A stretch of DNA of 64,000 bases from an uncultured Dehalococcoidia bacterium (GTDB lineage: Bacteria; Chloroflexota; Dehalococcoidia; Lucifugimonadales; G958296245). Below, in pieces: positions 60,070 to 64,000 of the stretch. The position numbers were made by a program, and so were the translations under genes. Numbering within the stretch: the first letter of the stretch is position 1; every line of letters starts with the position of its first letter. Location of the stretch: assembly GCA_958296245.1 (NCBI GenBank), contig OY282458.1, positions 1,324,777 through 1,388,776 of the forward strand. The letters are read 5' to 3'. Under the pieces are notes generated by a model that had not been told where the DNA came from, searched no databases, and worked only from the letters and a program-made list of their open reading frames with translations.

Positions 60070-61671
60070 CTACTCCAGGGGATCGAAGAAGGTCAGGTCG
60101 GCTCCGTGGTTGTCCATTGCTTCCACCTCGTCGCCCCTGAGCCTTACCCGGGTCCGCCGCGTGCGGTGATCCAGTACGACCTCCCGGTTGGGGAGCAAGA
60201 ACGCAATGGAGATCGGCTCCCCCACGGCGGGCCTGGGCAAATACAGATAGCCTGCGGCTAACCTCGGCGAACCGGGTTCCGCGGGTCCTGAGCCCGAGAC
60301 CGGGGAGCCGCTGCCGCACACTTCGATCCGGCTCTTGCAGACCCATGAAGGGATGCGGACGAACAACGGGCCGGGCTTCTTCAACGTGACCCGCATTACG
60401 GGATGGCTGTAAGGCGACTCGACCTTCAACGCTTCTGTTTCGTGGTCTAGGTGCAGGTCCACCCAGTGGCCGGCCTCGTCGCGGCGGGCCGCCGCCCGAT
60501 AAACCTCGCACAGCGACGCCACGGCCCCGCCGACGATGTCCATGTTGAAGCTGACGCGGGCGGCCCCGACGGGCTCGTGGCCGTAGGGCGCCGGGAAGCC
60601 GAAGGCGCCCAGGTGCCGGTCTGCGACGTTGCGGAGGCCGTCCTTGCCGTCCGGGTTGGGCGGCTCCTCGATGAACGAGACGTCCCGGAGCTGCGACGGC
60701 AGCATGTGGCACCGGACGATGCGCTCCGCGTCCTCGTAGTATTCAGGGTGGCCGTGACGGCCCAGGATCAGGGCGGTTTCCACCACGTCCCCGGTGTTGT
60801 TGACCTCCCCCTTGTCGGGGTCCGCATTGGGGCCGGAAGACTCGATGACCCATCCGACGGCGTCCCGAATCTCCCACAGGCCCTTGTCGTAGAAAGCCTT
60901 CACGCGGTTGAGCAAGCCCTCGTCCCGGGTCAGGTCGGCCATCTGGGCCAGCGAGGACATGACGCAGGTAGTCGAGTGGGTGTGGTAGCCGAATAGTTCC
61001 CTGTCGTACTCTCCACCGGCGCTGAAGAACTCGGCGACGGCCTTGTCCTTCAGCACGGCGGCAAGCTCCAAGGCGGGCTGATATCCGGTGGCGCGGTAGT
61101 ACTTGACAAGGGGGCCGATTGCACGGGCGAGGCCGGTTACGAAGGTGGAATCTCTGTAGAACCTCAGGCCGTAATCCCCGGCAAGCCGAGCCTCATCCCA
61201 TCCGTCGACCGGGTCCCAGAGGTCGAAGACGGCGTCGATGCTTGCTTCCGCCACCCGCCGCGCCTGCTCCGACTGTCGGTACCTGACCAGAGCGTACAGA
61301 GCGTGGAACCCCTCGCGTACGTTGTGTGCGCGGAAGCTTGCGAGCGGCCCGCCCACCCGGTCGCGGTTCAGGGGCAGTGCGATGGGGCCGCTGTACGACA
61401 TGAAAGCCGCGCGGGCGTGATTTTCGACGGCTCCGGCGTCCAGTTCCACCCCGGCGGCGGCCTCGGCGGTCAGCATAGCGTTCAGATGCCGCCCCGGGAC
61501 GTGGGCCTCGCTACAGTGCGGGCTGAAGGCCAACCGCGCCTCGGGCCGCACTGTGGATCCGAAGAACGGCACGTTGTCATCATCGGCATTGAAGACACTC
61601 GACGTGGTGCGGCATCCCATCCGAATAGCGTCTAAGACGTCCGCGGTGTTGACGCCGCTCATTCTCGTCAT
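60070..61671 (-). CDS. GH127/DUF1680-like glycoside hydrolase
   Basis: 533 residues. An alpha/alpha-barrel-type region (about 130-380) with TGDVVETALILGRHGHPEYYED and VIESSGPNADPDKG, followed by a beta-sandwich, resembles beta-L-arabinofuranosidase-type (GH127, DUF1680) proteins. The Cys/Glu zinc-site residues of GH127 were not identified with confidence. No signal peptide. The gene starts 4 bp after the ThDP enzyme gene and is probably co-transcribed with it. Confidence 0.65.
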   Translation of the reverse strand: MTRMSGVNTADVLDAIRMGCRTTSSVFNADDDNVPFFGSTVRPEARLAFSPHCSEAHVPGRHLNAMLTAEAAAGVELDAGAVENHARAAFMSYSGPIALPLNRDRVGGPLASFRAHNVREGFHALYALVRYRQSEQARRVAEASIDAVFDLWDPVDGWDEARLAGDYGLRFYRDSTFVTGLARAIGPLVKYYRATGYQPALELAAVLKDKAVAEFFSAGGEYDRELFGYHTHSTTCVMSSLAQMADLTRDEGLLNRVKAFYDKGLWEIRDAVGWVIESSGPNADPDKGEVNNTGDVVETALILGRHGHPEYYEDAERIVRCHMLPSQLRDVSFIEEPPNPDGKDGLRNVADRHLGAFGFPAPYGHEPVGAARVSFNMDIVGGAVASLCEVYRAAARRDEAGHWVDLHLDHETEALKVESPYSHPVMRVTLKKPGPLFVRIPSWVCKSRIEVCGSGSPVSGSGPAEPGSPRLAAGYLYLPRPAVGEPISIAFLLPNREVVLDHRTRRTRVRLRGDEVEAMDNHGADLTFFDPLE

Positions 61672-61675
61672 TGGA

Positions 61676-63364
61676 TCACCTCCTCCCCTGGAACACGTCT
61701 GCCACTCGCGCCGGGTAGGGGAGTTCTTCAGGGTCCACAGGCACCTCGATCACCGTCGGAACGTCGGAGCGCAGAGCCTCGGAGACCGCTGAGGCAACCT
61801 CTTCGGGCCGTTCGGCGTAGAACCCGCGGCCTCCGCACATCTCGGCCAGCTTGTCGAAACGGGGATTGGCGATGTCGGCCTCGACGTATCTTCCCCCGTA
61901 GAGCTCCCTCTGATAAGCCTTCTCGGAGCCCCAGGAGTTGTTGTTCATGACGATGTTGACCACCGGCACCGACCAACGCGAGGCCGTCTCGAGCTCTTGA
62001 GCGTTCATGAAGAATCCGCCGTCGCCGCTTATCGACACCACGGGCCGCTCCGGCTCGGCCATCTTCACGCCTATGGCCTGCGGAAGGCCGGAGCCCACGC
62101 AGGCGAGGTCGATGGTGGTGTACATGCTTCTGGGCGCCTCATAGTCGATCCGGTCGAATCCAAAAGCAGGCCCGCCGCCCGCGTCGAATACAACCGCCGT
62201 CGACTCCGGCAGGACGCGCCGCAGCTCTGCGTACACCCTCTGCGGCTTCGGCGGCAGGCCGTCCAGCCCGGCTTCAGCGTCGATCCGCTGCCGCCGGCGC
62301 CGGCGCAGGTCCGCGGCATCCTTGCGCCGTTGATCGACCGCCGCCGGAGGGACGGCATTTTCCAGCCTTTGCGCCAGCGACCTGGCAACCGCGCCGGCGT
62401 CGCCGAGGATACCCACCGCGACGGGGAAGTTGCGGCCTATCTCGCGCTGATCTATCTCGACCTGGATGATGGCGGCGCCCTCAGGTATGATCCTGTGGTC
62501 GTAGAAGGTGGTGAAGTGGCCTAGGCGGCTGCCCAACGCCAGCACGACGTCCGCCTTCCGGCACGCCTCCGCAGCCTCGGGCGCCCCTGCTCGGCCTATA
62601 GCCCCCACGTACAGGGGATGGCTGTTGCTTACGGCGTCATTGTGACCGTAGGATGTGACGATCGCCGCGCCGAGCGCCTCGGCCAGATGGACTGCGTCGG
62701 CGTCGGCCCGGCCCCAGTCCACACCTCCGCCGGCTATGAGTACCGGACACTCGGCCCTCGTCAGGAGATCGGCAGCCTCGGCAACCCTGCGGGCGTCTCC
62801 TTCGGGGTGCTGCTGAGGCCGGTACGACGCAGGCTCTATCAGTTCGACCTCGACCTCCCCGGCGTTCAGGAGGTCGCGGGGCAAGTCCACGTACACCGGG
62901 CCCATCTTGCCTGATGCAGCCACGCGAAAGGCGTCGCGGAGCATCTCCGGGGCTCGCTCCGGTCTGTTGATCTGGAGAACCTCCTTGCAGACCGGCCGGA
63001 ATATGCCGGGCTGGTCGAGCTCTTGGAACGACTCGCGGTACATCTGGCTCGTCATGGACGCGCCGCCGATGATCACCATGGGCGTGTGGCACACCAGCGC
63101 GGCGGCAGCGTTCGTGACCAGGTTGGTAACACCCGGTCCATTCTGAGCCACGCAAACCCCCGGCTGCCCCTTGGCGCGGCCGTAACCCAGCGCCATGAAG
63201 CCTGCCCCCTGCTCGTGCCTACAGCCGACGAATCGGATGTCGCCGCGGCCGTACATCGCGTCCATGATCTCCAGCGTAGCCGAGCCCACCACCCCAAAGA
63301 CGTGCTCCACCCCCTCCAGCGCGAGGGTCTCTACAATGGCCTGTCCGACCTTCATTATGGGCAT
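61676..63364 (-). CDS. ThDP-dependent enzyme of the acetolactate synthase family
   Basis: 562 residues, three-domain ThDP enzyme. The catalytic Glu51 is in CRHEQGAGFMA, the FAD/ADP-type middle domain spans about 190-320, and the C-terminal ThDP-Mg motif is GDGGFF with NNNSWG (about 430-470). The family includes acetolactate synthase, sulfoacetaldehyde acetyltransferase, oxalyl-CoA decarboxylase and benzoylformate decarboxylase. No regulatory subunit or branched-chain genes are nearby, so a catabolic role is likely. Divergent from the aldo/keto reductase (61 bp). Confidence 0.88.
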   Translation of the reverse strand: MPIMKVGQAIVETLALEGVEHVFGVVGSATLEIMDAMYGRGDIRFVGCRHEQGAGFMALGYGRAKGQPGVCVAQNGPGVTNLVTNAAAALVCHTPMVIIGGASMTSQMYRESFQELDQPGIFRPVCKEVLQINRPERAPEMLRDAFRVAASGKMGPVYVDLPRDLLNAGEVEVELIEPASYRPQQHPEGDARRVAEAADLLTRAECPVLIAGGGVDWGRADADAVHLAEALGAAIVTSYGHNDAVSNSHPLYVGAIGRAGAPEAAEACRKADVVLALGSRLGHFTTFYDHRIIPEGAAIIQVEIDQREIGRNFPVAVGILGDAGAVARSLAQRLENAVPPAAVDQRRKDAADLRRRRRQRIDAEAGLDGLPPKPQRVYAELRRVLPESTAVVFDAGGGPAFGFDRIDYEAPRSMYTTIDLACVGSGLPQAIGVKMAEPERPVVSISGDGGFFMNAQELETASRWSVPVVNIVMNNNSWGSEKAYQRELYGGRYVEADIANPRFDKLAEMCGGRGFYAERPEEVASAVSEALRSDVPTVIEVPVDPEELPYPARVADVFQGRR

Positions 63365-63425
63365 GTGCTATGCCTCCTAGCGGCGCGGTTATGGTACCAT
63401 CCCCCCGTTGATCGTAGGAGGTGAG

Positions 63426-64000
63426 ATGGAGACTACCGTACTCGGAAGGACCGGACTCGAAGTAAGCAGGCTCGGGGCGGGCCTGGCCGAAATAGGCTCT
63501 CTGGAAGACGCCGGAGAGGCTGGGAGGGTGCTGAACCGGGCGCTGGACGCGGGCATCAACTTCTTGGACACCGCCGAGTGCTATGGACGCAGCGAGGAAT
63601 TCATAGGGAAGACGGTCTCCCATCGCCGCTCCGAATTCGTGCTGGCGACCAAGGCCGGGCACGTGCACGGGCCCGATGCCTTACCGGCCGAACCCTGGAC
63701 CGGCGCAGCCGTGACCGGCGCCATAGAGCGCAGCCTGATCAGGATGAAGACCGATGCTGTCGATATCGTCCAGCTGCACGCCTACGACGTGCCGACGCCG
63801 CCGCCGGATGAGGTGATCGAAGCGCTGTTGAGCGCCAGGGACGCCGGCAAGACGCGGTTCGTCGGCTACAGCCAGGAGAACGAAGAGGCCGATTGGGCCG
63901 TCAACAGCGGCATGTTCGACACACTCCAGACCACCTTCAATCTGGTCGACCAGAAGGCCCGGCATAACCTCTTCTTCAGGGCGCGCGCTCAAGGGGTTGG
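63426..64000 (+). CDS. Aldo/keto reductase (5' part, cut by the window end)
   Basis: The first 191 residues are present, with a strong ribosome site TAGGAGGTGAG just before ATG 63426. The catalytic tetrad is complete: Asp48 and Tyr53 in FLDTAECYG, Lys76 in LATKAG and His118 in QLHAYD. It is an NADPH-dependent reductase of the AKR superfamily; the substrate is unknown. The C-terminal NADPH-binding part lies beyond the window. Confidence 0.92.
   Translation, partial: METTVLGRTGLEVSRLGAGLAEIGSLEDAGEAGRVLNRALDAGINFLDTAECYGRSEEFIGKTVSHRRSEFVLATKAGHVHGPDALPAEPWTGAAVTGAIERSLIRMKTDAVDIVQLHAYDVPTPPPDEVIEALLSARDAGKTRFVGYSQENEEADWAVNSGMFDTLQTTFNLVDQKARHNLFFRARAQGV

Noticed and set aside
1-64000. CRISPR arrays, tRNA genes, rRNA genes, insertion sequences with transposase
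   Set aside because: None could be recognised. The only regular short repeats are the in-frame 51-bp units in the binding-protein gene, which are coding and not CRISPR.

Overview
The window looks like a chromosomal piece of a GC-rich bacterium, most likely a Chloroflexota member of the Dehalococcoidia/SAR202 kind. This is inferred from the style of the genes: a solute-binding lipoprotein with long VVKEV-type repeats, DUF2203 and GYD-domain proteins, a caa3-type oxidase cluster, many catabolic aldolase, amidohydrolase and glycosidase-like genes, and frequent GTG/TTG starts. No rRNA or tRNA gene was recognised. Two indel-type lesions (thrS and the DUF3179 gene) may be real or may be sequence errors.

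Region 1 (1-13,270): a Vsr-type endonuclease that is AT-richer than its surroundings, then about 12.3 kb of minus-strand genes running from 12,968 down to 654. In transcription order these are a transglutaminase-like Cys-His-Asp protein, a degenerate PaaK-like protein, a K+ channel with a TrkA-N-like domain, a PaaK-like adenylate-forming enzyme, a GNAT-like protein, a tandem universal stress protein, a divergent SecA-type ATPase, a Gly/Ser-rich lipoprotein and two unknown proteins. The genes touch or overlap and look like one operon. This is the best candidate for an undescribed system. It is preceded by a degV remnant and a structured inverted repeat.

Region 2 (13,270-22,260): housekeeping genes: endonuclease IV, a pilin-like protein, a degenerate large serine recombinase, a COG1579 zinc-ribbon protein, pyruvate kinase, a cysteinyl-tRNA synthetase fused to a GT2-like domain, a CitE/HpcH-type lyase and FolB.

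Region 3 (22,260-40,140): a catabolic island. It holds a BNR sialidase-like protein, an oligopeptide-type ABC binding protein and two permeases without ATPases, three TIM-barrel glycoside-hydrolase-like proteins, a CSLREA beta-helix surface protein, agmatinase and AdoMet decarboxylase, a DapA/NanA-type lyase, a SelA-like PLP enzyme, an HpcH/HpaI aldolase, a putative lipoprotein and an NTF2-like protein.

Region 4 (40,140-51,710): thrS with a frameshift, infC-rpmI-rplT, then on the minus strand ctaA, ctaC, ctaD, ctaE, ctaF, ctaG, a small membrane protein and sco, which make and assemble a caa3 cytochrome oxidase; then DUF2203 and GYD genes.

Region 5 (51,710-64,000): a DUF3179 gene whose reading frame is crossed by one UGA exactly where the family has a conserved Cys (a selenoprotein candidate), a fumarylacetoacetate-hydrolase-like gene, a P-loop protein, a duplicated and scarred amidohydrolase/P-loop segment around an NCS2 permease with an extra C-terminal domain, ferritin, a GH127-like protein, a ThDP enzyme and the start of an aldo/keto reductase. 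A family of dispersed intergenic repeats recurs at about 14.3, 35.5, 42.1, 43.2 and 55.3 kb.
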